Shown: one piece after another, positions 11,161-22,984 of the stretch
Layout of the letters: every line of letters starts with the position of its first letter
Numbering within the stretch: position 1 is the stretch's first letter
Source: Gnetum montanum
Lineage: Eukaryota > Streptophyta > Gnetopsida > Gnetales > Gnetaceae
Assembly: GCA_015680685.1 (NCBI GenBank)
Contig: MNCI01003076.1
Location: forward strand, 28,153 to 88,871
Reading direction: 5' to 3'
DNA: 60,719 nt
The notes under the pieces: generated by a model
The model's input: only the letters and a program-made list of their open reading frames with translations
Databases searched by the model: none
What the model was told of the DNA's origin: nothing
Translations under genes and position numbers: made by a program

Positions 11161-13368
11161 ACAATTAAATCATTATAGATGATAAATGGAAAAATTGTGG
11201 TGTATAACCAAGGTGTGTGGTCCATTTCGTGAATGCTCATCATAAGTTTAGTCATGGGGGAGATGCCCCATCCTAAATGAAGAACTGATAAGTGCTTCTC
11301 ATTTTTTTGTTTTACATTTTTTTATCATTTTCCTGTTTCTTTCAACATTTTTCAATTTTTAATATGTTTTTCATTTCTTGTTATTTTTCTTTTCTTTATC
11401 ATTTTATCTTTTCTTAAGTCATTTTCTTCATGTTTTATGAATGTCTTCTATGTTTTTGTTAATAATACTGTCAATCATGATGCATAAGTTAACATTATGT
11501 GTTAGGTTTTTGTTCTATGCTATCAAGATGATTAATTGTGTAAACCAATGAGACCACTTCCTCCATCCCTCTATTTGTCCAAATAAAACATCTTAGTCAT
11601 GAAAAAAATATGGTTCTTTTAACATGAAACTGAAATTAATGACTGATCATTGTGCCTTGAAGAAAGAGGAAAAGACCAAGTGAGAATGATAAGGGTATGA
11701 CCTCAAGGGGATTTGTTGGACTCTCTTCTTGACTTCCTTCGTGTGGTTTATGACTCCTCTAGGAACATATCATCATTCCTCCATTACCTAATAAATAGGA
11801 AACTATGTCTTTGCCTAGTGTGATTCCCATTGATTCACAAAAATTTATAAGAAAACAAACAATGGGAATTCAAAGCACACCTCTCAAATAATAATGGGAT
11901 GCAAGCACTGGATATGGAGCTAGAAATACATGTTACCCATGCCTGAAGGCACCCCTCTACCTAAGGCCCTTCCTTCATTCTTCTCTTTTTAGAGTGATGA
12001 TCATTCTTTGTGGTTGTTGTGGACTCATGATGGTAGGCAAGAAGGAACACATCAATGCAAGGTCATTGTTACTAGTATGGACTTAATATGAAACTTTCAT
12101 GGATAGGTATGCTAATATTTTTAATCACATTCGATACAAAAGCCTATTGTAGACATGGTAAAGTACCTTACATTCCAATCTCTACAATCCTTTTTTATTC
12201 CATTATTCACCTCACTGCTGCATACAATTATGAGCCTCTTGGTTTTCTATAGTATAGTGCAAAATTCCAACCAAGACAATTGTGTGTTGTTTGGAACAAA
12301 GGCATGCTTTACATTTAACTTCTAAGATGTCCATGAACATCTATAGAAGTGGTTATGCAAGGGCATTATGGTAGAAGCCTACTTTGGGAAGGACCCACTT
12401 CCATAACTTGTGTTGATCATGGCTTTGAACTAAACCTCACATCTTCCAGACCATCATTGATAACTTCTCTAAATTTATGCATGATTTTGGAACTACTTCT
12501 CATCAATTTCAATTAATTTTTTCTACTTTTATATTAAAATATCCTTCAAATTCAAAATTTCTTGGCCATCTTCTGAATTAGACCTTTGGTTTTAATTATT
12601 CAAAAGTTTATGGAATTTCAAAGTTACACTCATTAGTCATGGGGGCTATAGATGTACCTTTTAAAATTTTTGAAATTTTTCTAATATCCTATTTTCAAAC
12701 ATTATGGTAAAAAATAGTAATTAATCACAATAATGTGAATAGCTTAATGATTTTAGTTACCTCATAGCCTTAGGAATAGGACTTTTTCATCACCTTGTGC
12801 TTAACTACTAACATTTTTTAAGCTAAGCTAACTAAGGGATCCGAAAAGGGTTAATTATTAAGGAAATTTTACCAAAACTAATGTCGATCCTTTGGTGATT
12901 GCAAGTGATGCTAAGAAAAGCCTAAGGTAGAAGGTCTTTTGTAACGCAAACAAACGAAACCAAGAGAAGGACAGAGGATATGCCCATGTACAAATAGCAG
13001 CACATATAAGGATTAAGGATCAAACATCATATGTTTGCTAGATCCATGGGATGATGAAAAGAAATTTTAGTCCATCCTTTAGGAATGTTCTACATAAATA
13101 GAGAAACATCAAAATCACAATCAAGGTTGGAAGTCTACTACCACTAGCGACAACAAGAAGATTTATCTTCCGTGAATTTTTGAAAACCTTTGCAAATTTT
13201 GTAAACTTCAATGTATATCCAATCTTTTTATCATTTTGTAATACATCCACTCGAATAAAATTTTGTAATGTGGCACTCAAAGTGAGTTAGTAGTTAGCGT
13301 TAATCAATAATTTCATAAATTTCCAATTTTGTAAAGAAAGCTCAATCCTATTCTGTTAACTCGAGGAT
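11161..13368 (+). other. Post-gag non-coding region of the pol-less element
   Basis: About 2.2 kb of AT-rich DNA with no supported gene. It starts with a purine motif near 11,244 (AGTCATGGGGGAGATG) followed by a T-rich tract (11,290-11,460). A second similar motif occurs near 12,635 (TTAGTCATGGGGGC). The same order of motifs occurs after integrase in the fuller element (25,290 and 26,828). The protein-coding part of pol and the post-pol ORF of that element are missing here. Confidence 0.6.
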
Positions 13369-13382
13369 CAATCATGGGGGTA
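13369..13382 (+). other. Polypurine tract
   Basis: CAATCATGGGGGTA directly precedes the LTR start TGATATATC at 13,383. The equivalent site in the other element is CAATCATGGGGATA before 30,186. Confidence 0.7.
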
Positions 13383-14211
13383 TGATATATCAGCAGTTAG
13401 CTACATCGATGAGCATGCATCAACGCATCCCTGTTGATGCATGCGCTGATGCATTGATGCATATGCGTCAACACAATGTCTTTCCTCACCTATAAATATG
13501 CAAGCACCTGCTGCATATGAGGCACCTTTTGGTCAATTTTGTAGCTAGACTCTTGCAGTTTCATTTCATAATCTTAGGAAATAGTTAGTAAGTGCCCACA
13601 GTGGAAATTTGAGTCAATTGTACAACATCTTATTCAAGTGGCATTGTACCTAGACACATTCCATGAACTAAAATAAGATTAAGATTGATTCACATTCATT
13701 GTAGCACTTTGACTTAGATTAGATTTACTTTCCATGTAACTTACTCTTCATGTACTTAGTTAATATTTACATTTCCATGTATATAAACACGTTTTCGCTT
13801 AGTAATCCCAACAATGTTATTGCTTAGTTTACTTAGTAGCATAATGCTTGGTAATCCTAGTAGTAGATACATGCATTCAAGACGTGTATGGCAAGCTAGG
13901 AACGAACACTCATCACCCTTAGGCTAGTTTAGAATTTATCTTCCTATTGTTAATTAGGTTAAATAATTAATTTTTCTATTATTGTTAGGATTAGTTTAAG
14001 GCTGTAATGACATCAACTATCATATGCCTCACTTTGAACTAAAAAAATATGTGAAAGAGCTACCACTAATCCAAGTGGGAAGATAGCATCCTACAATTAA
14101 TGCTTAATAATATAGATGCTATAACTAGTCCCATCCATGGAATTCGATTAGATCATGCATGAATGCTAGTTATTCATAGGGTTGGGCATAGGGGGTACCC
14201 ACTGCTCATCA
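13383..14211 (+). repeat. LTR Y3, 3' LTR of the tandem array
   Basis: 829 bp, starting TGATATATC after the polypurine tract and ending CTCATCA. The TATA box is at 13,491-13,498 (TATAAATA). The U3 (13,400-13,480) holds several ATGCAT palindromes within TTGATGCAT-like repeats. It is the only complete uninterrupted LTR of the array. No 5-bp match was found between the bases after 14,211 (AAAAC) and those before LTR Y1 (GTTAA), so a single clean insertion is not supported. Confidence 0.8.
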
Positions 14212-15104
14212 AAAACAAACCTAGGAATCTATTATAAGGATTCTAAGAAACGAATCAAGCATCAAGGACATCTAATGAGGAGCTGTGTTACCCCAATTTC
14301 TCTCTTATGCTTGTACCTTATACAGATTTGTTAAGAACACTGCATATTTTGAAGCTAACAAGGAAATATAAGACTAGATTAATACATTGGCCTAGATCTA
14401 GATGGATCTCTGTGTATTAGGAGGATAGCATGAAGGAAATACATATGTGTTAGAAATGGGAGAAAGAGAGAATTAGAAAAGAGAATAAATTCTAGAATAA
14501 TAAGAGTTGTTCTATAGAGAGGTAGAGTTTTTAGAAAGCTTTTCAAATCATCAAAATGCAAGAAAGAAACCAATTGTGCTTAGAAGCAAGAATATTCAAG
14601 AAGATGCTAACCCCTTCACATTTGGGTATATCCTCCTATTTATAGACCAAAAATGCCTTATACATTGTAAAGAAATGGCCCCTTGGAGCCCACAGAGTCT
14701 TCTAGAAGGTTATGGACATGAGAAATAATGTGTAGATAGCTGATATAAAAAATAATGTTGGACATTGAAAGAAGAATTAGCATATGATGTTGAAGAGAAA
14801 AATTACATTGTACATTGAAAAGGAGATTTTATTAAAAAGTTGCAATTAGGATCAATGCAAGAGATAATGTCAAACATCAAAATTGAAAATAGTAGATAAT
14901 CAAAAATGACATTGCAGATGACATGAGATGTCACTTCTAGAAAGCATTGAAGATGAAGACTAGAAACCATGTTGCCAATAATGTAGAACATTAAATATAG
15001 GCTTTTGAAGATGGCCTTGAGTTAAGAAGCCATAAAATGTACCCAAAACTCTAAATTATATAGGATAAAGCCAAAGTAGGTATAACAGAATGGCCTCTAA
15101 AGTC
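14212..15104. other. Unresolved AT-rich stretch
   Basis: No gene is supported. A TATA-like CCTATTTATAG near 14,634 and the position just upstream of an integrase relic suggest degraded retroelement sequence, but I see no second copy in this window to prove it. Confidence 0.4.
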
Positions 15105-16275
15105 TTCAAATTTGTGGAGTGTTTGACATGTTAGAAATTCAAATGAGGTAAAGAAGTGGCTTAACATTATATGCCTTTGTCAATTCCCAAGGATGTGTGG
15201 GAAATTATGTCAATGGACTTTGTGAGTGAAATTCCAAAGACCAAAATTAAAAATGATTCTATCTTTGTTGTGGTGAATAGATTTTCCAAGATGGCACACT
15301 TCATTCTATGTAAAAAGGTGAGTGATGCATCTGATGTTGCAAATTTGTTTTTCCAAAATGTTATGAAATTTCATGGGATTTCTTTGAATATTGTTAGTGA
15401 TAGAGACTCCATGTTCACTAGTCACTTTTGGTAGTCCCTTTGGAAAATTTTTGAGACAAAGTTAACTTTTTCTAGTACATATCATCCACAATTTGATGGT
15501 CAAACAAACATGGTTAATAAATCTTTGCTAAATATTTTAAGGTATTTATGTGATGGATAGCCTAATAGGTAGAAAAATTTATTGTCTCATGCTGAATTTT
15601 CCTATAATAATTTTTTTCATGATGCTATTGAAAAGAGCCCATTTGAAGTTAATTATGGTTTTTGCATAAAGATTTTGGATAATGTTAGGAGCTTTGATGG
15701 CGAAGCTCAATTGAGTATTGAATTTGTGCAAGAGATGAAGAATATTCATGCTCTAGTAAAGGAAAATCTAGAGAAGAAAGCTAAAGAAAAAGTCCTCAAG
15801 AGGAATGTGGGCAAGAAGAAATCCAAGTTTGATATTGGTGATCTTGTTTAGGTATACTTGAAGAAGAAGAGAGTGAGAGATGCCAACTTCTCAAAGTTGA
15901 AAGCTGAGAAGATGGATCCTTTTAGGATAAGGGCCAAAATCAATGATAATTTTTTTGAGACTAACTTACCAAATAATATGGGTATGTCTTTTATGTTTAA
16001 TGTTGTAGATCTTATGCATTACCATGGACTGGTAAATGATGAAACCATGCAAGGTAGCATCAATGAGTTGAAGGGAGCTATTGACAATTCCAAGCCTTCA
16101 CAAGAGAGGAAGACAACCATACTTAAGAGAAGAGAAACTTCTAGCACTCATGGAGTGAAGAGGCATGAATACTTGATCCATTAGAAGGATCAAGTTGCTA
16201 ATGATGCAGTATGGATTCATGAGACCAAACTTATTGATTGGGGGATCACTTCTACCCCTACTTCCTTGTTCACCT
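15105..16275 (+). pseudogene. Chromovirus-type Ty3/gypsy integrase with chromodomain relic
   Basis: A different gypsy lineage from its neighbours. It begins within the integrase zinc finger (a C-x2-C pattern near 15,120). The catalytic core follows at 15,171-15,434 ([10 protein letters not shown], later [15 protein letters not shown]), then a YHP..DGQT motif near 15,480. It is broken by stops at 15,432-15,434 and in the 15,555-15,575 region. The C-terminal part (15,582-16,184) includes a GDLV motif at about 15,840. Near 16,160-16,190 there is EYLIH, a stop and KDQ, with VWIHE just after, which resembles a chromodomain (consensus EYLVKWKGY...TWEP). No RT or gag of this element is seen upstream. 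Confidence 0.7.
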
Positions 16276-16301
16276 AAGTTCACTTTTTGATGGGTGGGAG
16301 A

Positions 16302-17050
16302 GCTAATGTAGGGAAACCTCTTTCGATCCCCTTTTTATCCATACAAGTGGTTAGTTGAAGACTTCAGAAAGCTAGGAAGATGTATATCAGAGGATTGTCT
16401 TGTCTGAAAGCCAACCATGCACAGGAGACATTCCAAATGCCTATGAGATGTGTAGCCAAAAGAGGAGACATCTTGCCAAGGAAGGAGATGTCTTTATGGA
16501 GATGTCTTGTTGCAGAAGAAGACATCTTATTTCAATAGGATAAGTCTTGTCTAAGAACTAGAGTTGATAAGGAGATGTCTTGTCATGCCTGTAGATGTCC
16601 CATATGATTAAGAAAAGTTTCAAGTTGGTAGTTCTAACGTGGGAAACAATTGAGAAAGATGAGAACAAGGATGGAAATAGCTAGAAATCTTCAAGTTGGT
16701 CATGGAAAAGATTTTCCTACAGTTCTTGTCTTGTAGTTAATAAATATTTTTTTGTGTTTCATGTTTTATGGCATGAAGAGGTACGCATGAGTGTTGGAAA
16801 AGAGATTGCATGAGAGGGTGTGCATCTTTGTGGTCAATTATGTGTATTTGGTCATTGTGACTCTTATGTATGAGTTGAGATCTTAGTCCTCTATGGAGAA
16901 GAGATCTATTTTGATTGTGCCTTACATTGATGATGAATGTTGTGTGGTTGTAGAGCCTCATGCTTTGCAATATCATGAAGTGTGTGAGTGATTTGTGATG
17001 TTTGTGGATTGTAAAATTGTTATAATTGTAATCTTCTTTTGGATTAATTA
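16302..17050 (+). repeat. Probable 3' LTR of the chromovirus relic
   Basis: A purine-rich tract (TTTTGATGGGTGGGAGAGC, 16,286-16,304) follows the chromodomain end, as a polypurine tract would. Downstream (16,423-16,600) are about seven copies of an AGATGTCT/AGACATCT octamer in both orientations, typical of a repetitive U3. The right boundary at about 17,050 is a guess, based on the change to low-complexity AT DNA. No partner LTR is in the window. Confidence 0.4.
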
Positions 17051-18819
17051 AAGATATCTAGTTTTCTTACTTTCTAGCAATTGAATTATCTTCATACATT
17101 TTGGATTCAATTTAATTTTGAAGGGTTAAAGCAAATCGAAGTAATCCTACTTCAAAAAGATAGAATTTTTTATTATTTTCACTATTCCTAACATAAGGGG
17201 ACTTATTCACGTCAAAAAAATAAAATGTTGAATTTTCAATTATTAATAGAAAGAATAATATACACATATGTATGTATGGGTGTTCAAACCTCAAAATAAT
17301 CATAGGGGGATTCAGGCTTCAAAAAATATTAATAATACGTAAAGAAAATTTAAAGTGCATCACATGCTTTACACTGAGTAGACATGAAGTATACAATCTT
17401 ATGATTGAAAATTTGAAAAAATAAGTGAAGAAAATTAATTGTTAGTAGGGAGGAAGGTTACTTAAAACATCACTTTTCAATATCCATGCTTGAACTTAAA
17501 ATAGCAAAAGGATTTGAGATAAAGAGATGTGGCTTAATGAAAATTTTTCTTTCAAAGTAAGAAAGTGGTACCACCGGTGGAAGATATTCATCTCGACATG
17601 TGTTCTTAATCTTAAATTAAGAATCTTTTCCATCAATTATAACCTTCTCATCGATACTAGTTTTAATCTATGAGTTAATAATATTCTTGTCAAATAAGGA
17701 AAAATTACCTTATGAGCTATCTATTTGAGTTGCTTAATACTTTTTCTAGTACTAGCAAAAATATACATTGGAGCTTTTTTTTCCTCTAAACTCTTTATTG
17801 TCATTTGATCATTCTTATTGTTGACATTACCTTGATTTTTTATATCTTCAACTTCATATTTTTTTTTTATCTTTAACTTCAACATATTTTTTCTTTTCTT
17901 TGAAAACTTTTCTTGAGTAGACAAAGATAAGCATTAAATAATTGTCCTTCACAATGGCAAAAGTTTCAAGAATTAGGAAGATTGTAATATATAATTGGTT
18001 GAATATAGGTTTTTCCTCTTGCTTGTACTACCAATTCTTTTTAATGATTGAGAAGGTTGATTTCAACAAAAAAAAAATGTCTATAGAAACCAAAAGTCAT
18101 AGATATAGATTCCATATGGTTACTAGGACTAAGAAGACTAACAATTTCATGCTCAACTTTCTAAAAAAATCAACAAAAACTTATATAGCTCAACAAAACA
18201 TGGAACTTTAGCATATTCTTCAAATTTGACATTAAAATTTGAAGCCCACTCATGAATGATCAATAGTACATGCTTATGAATGAAAGACCCTATATGTAGG
18301 GCACGTTGCACCATTGAAGCATTGCTGAACTCAACAAGTAGAAGAAGCCAAGAAGCTTAAAGGACTTAGATATCATGTTTTTTTATCATGTAATTTAACT
18401 GTTAAACAAAACTTCGATTATGAGGTAAGTAACCCAAGATTTGAATGAACATATATTATGATAAAATAATAATAACCAATGACTCATACACATCATCAAA
18501 AAGAAAAGATTCGAGTGTCTTCGTTCCATCAACATCACTAGAAAAAGACATTACAAGTTTTTTCTTACCAACTTATAAATTTGCATTTTGAGATTTAATA
18601 GGAATTTCTACATCAATAAAAAAAAGTAGAAATTTCAATATTGGTTGAAGAAGTTGGGAGTAATATAAAACTCCCCATAGGAGAATTCTAGAGAAATCAA
18701 ATCTAGTAAAGAAAAATTGAAGAGAGAAAAATCAAATCCATGAAAAAAAGTTAGATTCACTAAAGAAATATCAAATTCACTTTAAAAAATTAGATCTATT
18801 GACATAATTATAATACAAG
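17051..18819. other. AT-rich unassigned region
   Basis: About 1.8 kb of low-GC DNA with only short open stretches (for example 17,942-18,211) that I do not recognise and do not consider genes. No LTR, PBS or domain signature is visible. Confidence 0.5.
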
Positions 18820-19779
18820 AGATGAGCATCAAAGTGTGATGTCAATGGGCCCCTATTGACATGGCCTTGTCAATGGGCCCCCATCAATGGGGCCCTGTTT
18901 ACATGGTAGTGCCCCATCGACAAGGTAGCATTGACGTAGCATTTGTTGCATCTACAGGGCCCCATTAACTCAGCCTAGCAATAAAAACTATAAATACAAG
19001 CTCACAACCGTGTTTATGAAGTCATGTCATAGTTGTAGCAGTGCTCTTGCAATTTTTCCATTTGAGAGTTAGAGTATTTCTCTGAGTGCAAACAACAGGA
19101 GTTAGAAAGTATACAAATCTTTATTCGAGCACTATTGTACCTTAACCACACCAGTGTGAACGATAATAAAGATGAGCCTTTTGATCAAACTTTACAGCAC
19201 TTAGAATAGATTAAATATTTATTTATGCATTTATGATTTTCATTAATTATACAAATAATTAAGCTAAATTAGACTTTCAGCGATTAGTTAATTAATTAAG
19301 CTAAATAGATTAAACACATAAGCATGACCGCTTCGAGTATAAACACATATTCGCTTGGTAATCCTAGCAACACTATTGTTTGGTGCACCTAGTAGCATAG
19401 CGCTTGGTCATCCCAGCGATGGGTACATGGGTTCAAGACGTGTACGAAAAGTGGGACTAGATGCTTATGTTAAGACTAGTTAGAAATTAGTTAATTAGTT
19501 AAATTAAATTAGTTATTAAATTACTCCATCTCTCTACTTTAAGCACCAAGGAACATAAAACATAAAATAATAAAAATCATATGCCTCAATTACACATAGT
19601 CATACCTTTGTGCATCAAAAGTGTAATTGAGAAGACAACAAATGACTACTAGGGCAAAGTTCACTTCCTAGAAGGCTAGTGTACCTGAAGACATAGAATC
19701 TGCAGAATTTGACTGGATCATGCGTGAATGCTTCATAATTTGTATGGTTTGGCGTGGGGGTACTTGTCACCACTCATCA
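18820..19779 (+). repeat. 5' LTR (subfamily Z)
   Basis: It begins at about 18,820 with (A)GATGAGCATCAAAGTG, where the 3' LTR has TGATGAGCATC, and ends CTCATCA at 19,779. The TATA box is at 18,989-18,996. The U3 is made of GTCAATGGGCCC / ATTGAC / CATGGCC inverted motifs (18,840-18,965). It aligns along its length with 30,186-31,028. Confidence 0.85.
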
Positions 19780-19780
19780 T

Positions 19781-19798
19781 TGGCGCCATTGCTGGGAA
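19781..19798 (+). other. Primer binding site, tRNA-Asp type
   Basis: TGGCGCCATTGCTGGGAA, one base after the LTR end, is close to the complement of tRNA-Asp(GUC). Confidence 0.85.
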
Positions 19799-19924
19799 CT
19801 CTTTTTGTTGAAATGTATGCTATCTAGGTTTAGTAAACATCATTGGATGAACCCTAAGGTCAAAATCATTCTCCTAACAAAGATAATTACATAAGCATAA
19901 TGATTATCATATTTGTATTACAAC

Positions 19925-21830
19925 ATGTCTTCTTCCCATAGGCATGATGATACTAAACTGCCAATCCCTCAAGAATGTAAGGTGGTATATACTCATCCAG
20001 ATGAGTATGTGCCTAACTTCACCTTCATCCTACATCAGGATGAACAACTACGATGGCATGATATGGAAGGCAACATTGTAATGCCTTCCAATCGATCTAT
20101 GCCTTTGATGCTACTTCAAACTCTCAAGAAGTTAGGTATCCCAGATCTTCAAGAGGAGGATGTTGTGCATGATCATGACTACTGGGACTACTGTCCCACT
20201 AAAACACAACACAGGAGAGATTAACACCAGGAGAAGCACCATGAGTTGATGAAGGGGAAATGGTTTACCAATCCCTTGTTCCTACTAAACCAAGATGACA
20301 ATGAGAATCCTTCCTCTAGGGGCTTTCAATATGAAAATTCTCCATCCCTTATTATTGGTGATGGGGGTGTGGCCCTGAATCTACATTCCACTATCAACAA
20401 TCAAGGTTTAGGTAAAGATGGAAGTCAAGGAAAGGGCTTGGACAAGCATCAAGATGATAAGAAAACTGATGAAAATGGTCATGAAAATCAAAGGGGAATT
20501 GGCAAACACCATGGTGGTGGCAGTCCTCCTCCCTCTTGGCCCTCTTCATATGCATCTTTTTTTTCTTACTCTTTTGGTTCTAACAAACAACATAGAAAGA
20601 ATAACCAGACAACAAAAATGATCTTCTATCCCATAATGAACAAAGGGGTAACAGAGGACATCACCATCAACAACAAAATAATGATGATGATGAGCCTTTG
20701 TTAGCAACTTAAAGCATGCTAAATATAGAAGATGTCATAAAAATTCCAACTAGGCATGTGAAAGATAGTCAAATCAAACAACTTGATATGAATAATATTC
20801 CCAAATTTGAGGGGGATATAACTCTGATCCACAAACACATCTTCAGGCTTTCCACAATGCTTGTGCCTTATAGAATATTGAAAATGATTGGCAGAAATTA
20901 AANGATGCTTGTGCCTTATAGAATATTGAAAATGATTGGCAGAAATTAAAGCTATTCCCCAGGACACTCATCAAGGAAGTAGAAAGCTGGTACCAGTCCT
21001 TGGAGTTGAAATCCATCTTCAGGTGGAGTACAATGCTAGAGTTATTTAATGATAAATATCCGACATACTCCAAAGTGTCTAATTTGAGAAGGAAAATCCA
21101 AGGATGGAAGTAAGAAAACCATGAACCCTTGGACACCATCATGGAAAAATACTATTCTCTCATAGACCGATGCCCCAGCCATGGTTAGTCTCAGCGAGAA
21201 CAACTTTGCCATATCATCAATGGACTTAGATCAAAAACCAAGAGAACTCCTAAGGTCTACGCCCAAGGGAGACTATTAGAACTTCAAGCCCATCAAATCC
21301 AAAGGCTAATTAAGTAAGTAGTAAAAGAAGAAGGAGATCTAAGAAAACATGAAAGTGTAAAGGAATACAACAATGCTCGTTATATCAGAAAAGAGGGAGG
21401 TTTGATTTTGTGATAGTGAGGAAAAATCAACTCTTGATGAGGTGGTTAACAAAAAGACCTTGCTAATCCAAAAATCTATGTCTAAAATTTCAGCTAAGGC
21501 AGATAAAATGTAGGATTCATTAGATGAAAAATTCCAAACTACTTTGAAAATTGCTAAAGAATCAAGAGAGCAAAGTAGTAATCGTAACCGCAGGAGGTGG
21601 AAAGAAGTTAAACATGCCTACCAAAGGGGTACGGGCAAAATTGCTGCAGTAGATGAAGTTGCAAAAACTAAGTCAGATGATGATGGTGAGTGTGACATCT
21701 GCTAATACAAACATCCTAAGGGATGTTGTCCCATCATGTCACACTTACAGGAGTCTGGGGTGTATGCTCTAAATCGATGACTAGCAAGAAGGAAAACACC
21801 TAGAAGATTGTCTTATCCTCAAGGCAATCC
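19925..21830 (+). pseudogene. Retrotransposon Gag relic (gag3)
   Basis: Gag of the long element. The N-terminal open stretch 19,925-20,224 starts MSSSHRHDD. It stops at TAA 20,222 and the reading continues to about 20,700, including a Gly/Ser/Pro-rich part near 20,510-20,560 and one probable frameshift near 20,610. The capsid-type domain begins at about 20,788 (MNNIPKFEG). It is disturbed by the assembly join at 20,903, where 46 bp are present twice. Here the codon at 21,024-21,026 is TGG (Trp), where three sister copies have a stop. TAA codons at 21,111 and 21,315 coincide with those of gag2. The zinc-knuckle-like C-x2-C-x3-H-x4-C near 21,692-21,730 has a stop inside it. Confidence 0.75.
20857..20950. 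other. Assembly join: unmerged 46-bp overlap around an n
   Basis: The 46 bases 20,857-20,902 are repeated exactly at 20,905-20,950, with only n and one base between them. This is the pattern of two contigs that overlap but were joined with a one-base gap, not a biological duplication. Removing one copy restores a continuous gag reading. Confidence 0.9.
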
Positions 21831-22429
21831 TAGGTAGTTCCATCAATGGTAGCAATATTATCAAAGTGGAACTCTTCCATAACTATACGAGAAATGCCAA
21901 CAATGGCACCAACCACAATCATGGAGGATGCCACCACTAAGGTAGTAATACCCTTATAGGTAACCAAATCCATATGGATACTACATTTAGTAACCACTGT
22001 CTCCACGTGACTCTTCCAATCACATTTCTCCCTTCTATCATCACTACTACCCTCCTGAATAATATAGAGCTCACTCTCCACATTCTAGAAGGGATGTCAC
22101 ATTTCATCCTTATCCTCCGCCTATCCCTACGCCTATTCCTCCATCCTATACCCAACTACCACCTACTTCATCTATGTAGGATGAACTTCTAGCTCAACTG
22201 TAGCAACGTAATGCTACGAGGGCCATCAATCTGTAATCGGTTCATCAACTAAGGGGTTTGGAACCTCATGCTCAAAAAAAGACACTTCTTTTGAACCAAC
22301 AACCTTACTAAGTCATAAACTTAGATGACTAATCACCTTGCCCCTACTTCATTTTCTACAAATCATTCCATTGGGTCTCCTTAAAACCAAATGCCACCCA
22401 AAATCCATACTGTTATGCCCTCCCATGTT

Positions 22430-22860
22430 GTATCTGATTGGATTTGGGCTAGCAACCTTTTTAGGAAATTAGCTGATCTTGGAAGTCCTCTTATTTATTT
22501 ACAAATTACTAGAAATGAACCATGTAAAGCACTTCTTGATTAACTTTTTGGTGTTAACTTGATTTCTCATGAGAAGTATACTACTTGGAACCTACCACCT
22601 CTCAAGAAGAGCAATATTAGATTAGAATTGGCAAACCAATTCATCACTGTTTCATTGGAACTGGTCAAAGACACTGTGACCACTGTCTGTGGGTGGTCTT
22701 ATCTTGCCAATTTCTTGGTAATCAAGGTTGAACACTGTAAGGGGAACCTCCCAATCAATATGGGAAGGTAATGGTTAAGCACTGTAGATGCAAGAATGGA
22801 TAGCAGAGATCTTTCCTTAGAAATATCTAAAGAAAATGCATTTGGAAAGGTTAAGAAGAG
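22430..22860 (+). pseudogene. Retroelement aspartic protease relic
   Basis: The catalytic block is recognisable at about 22,530-22,575: LLD, then a stop, then LFGVNLISHEKY, where the family has an ALLDLGAGVNL-type motif. The Asp is at 22,538-22,540, and the following position is TAA. Downstream, near 22,690-22,800, the flap-distal part reads VIKVEH...PINMGR, a stop, WLSTVDA, equivalent to the P(V/I)xxGRPFLAT.DA end of plant gypsy proteases. It would have processed Gag-Pol, but the broken active site makes it inactive. Confidence 0.6.
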
Positions 22861-22984
22861 ACAAGTTCCATGCATCATGTACAACAATACATGGTGCAAT
22901 TGTGTGCAGAAACTTTGGGCATTGAAATGAGCATCTCTTTCTACATGAAAATAGTGTGCATAAGAAGCAAATATTCAAAGGTGT

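Noticed and set aside
14507-14728. Open stretch as a gene
   Set aside because: No domain, low complexity in composition, no start context, and located in degraded repeat DNA.
17942-18211. 89-codon open stretch as a small protein gene
   Set aside because: Lys/Asn-rich composition follows the AT-rich background; no recognisable motif and no promoter.
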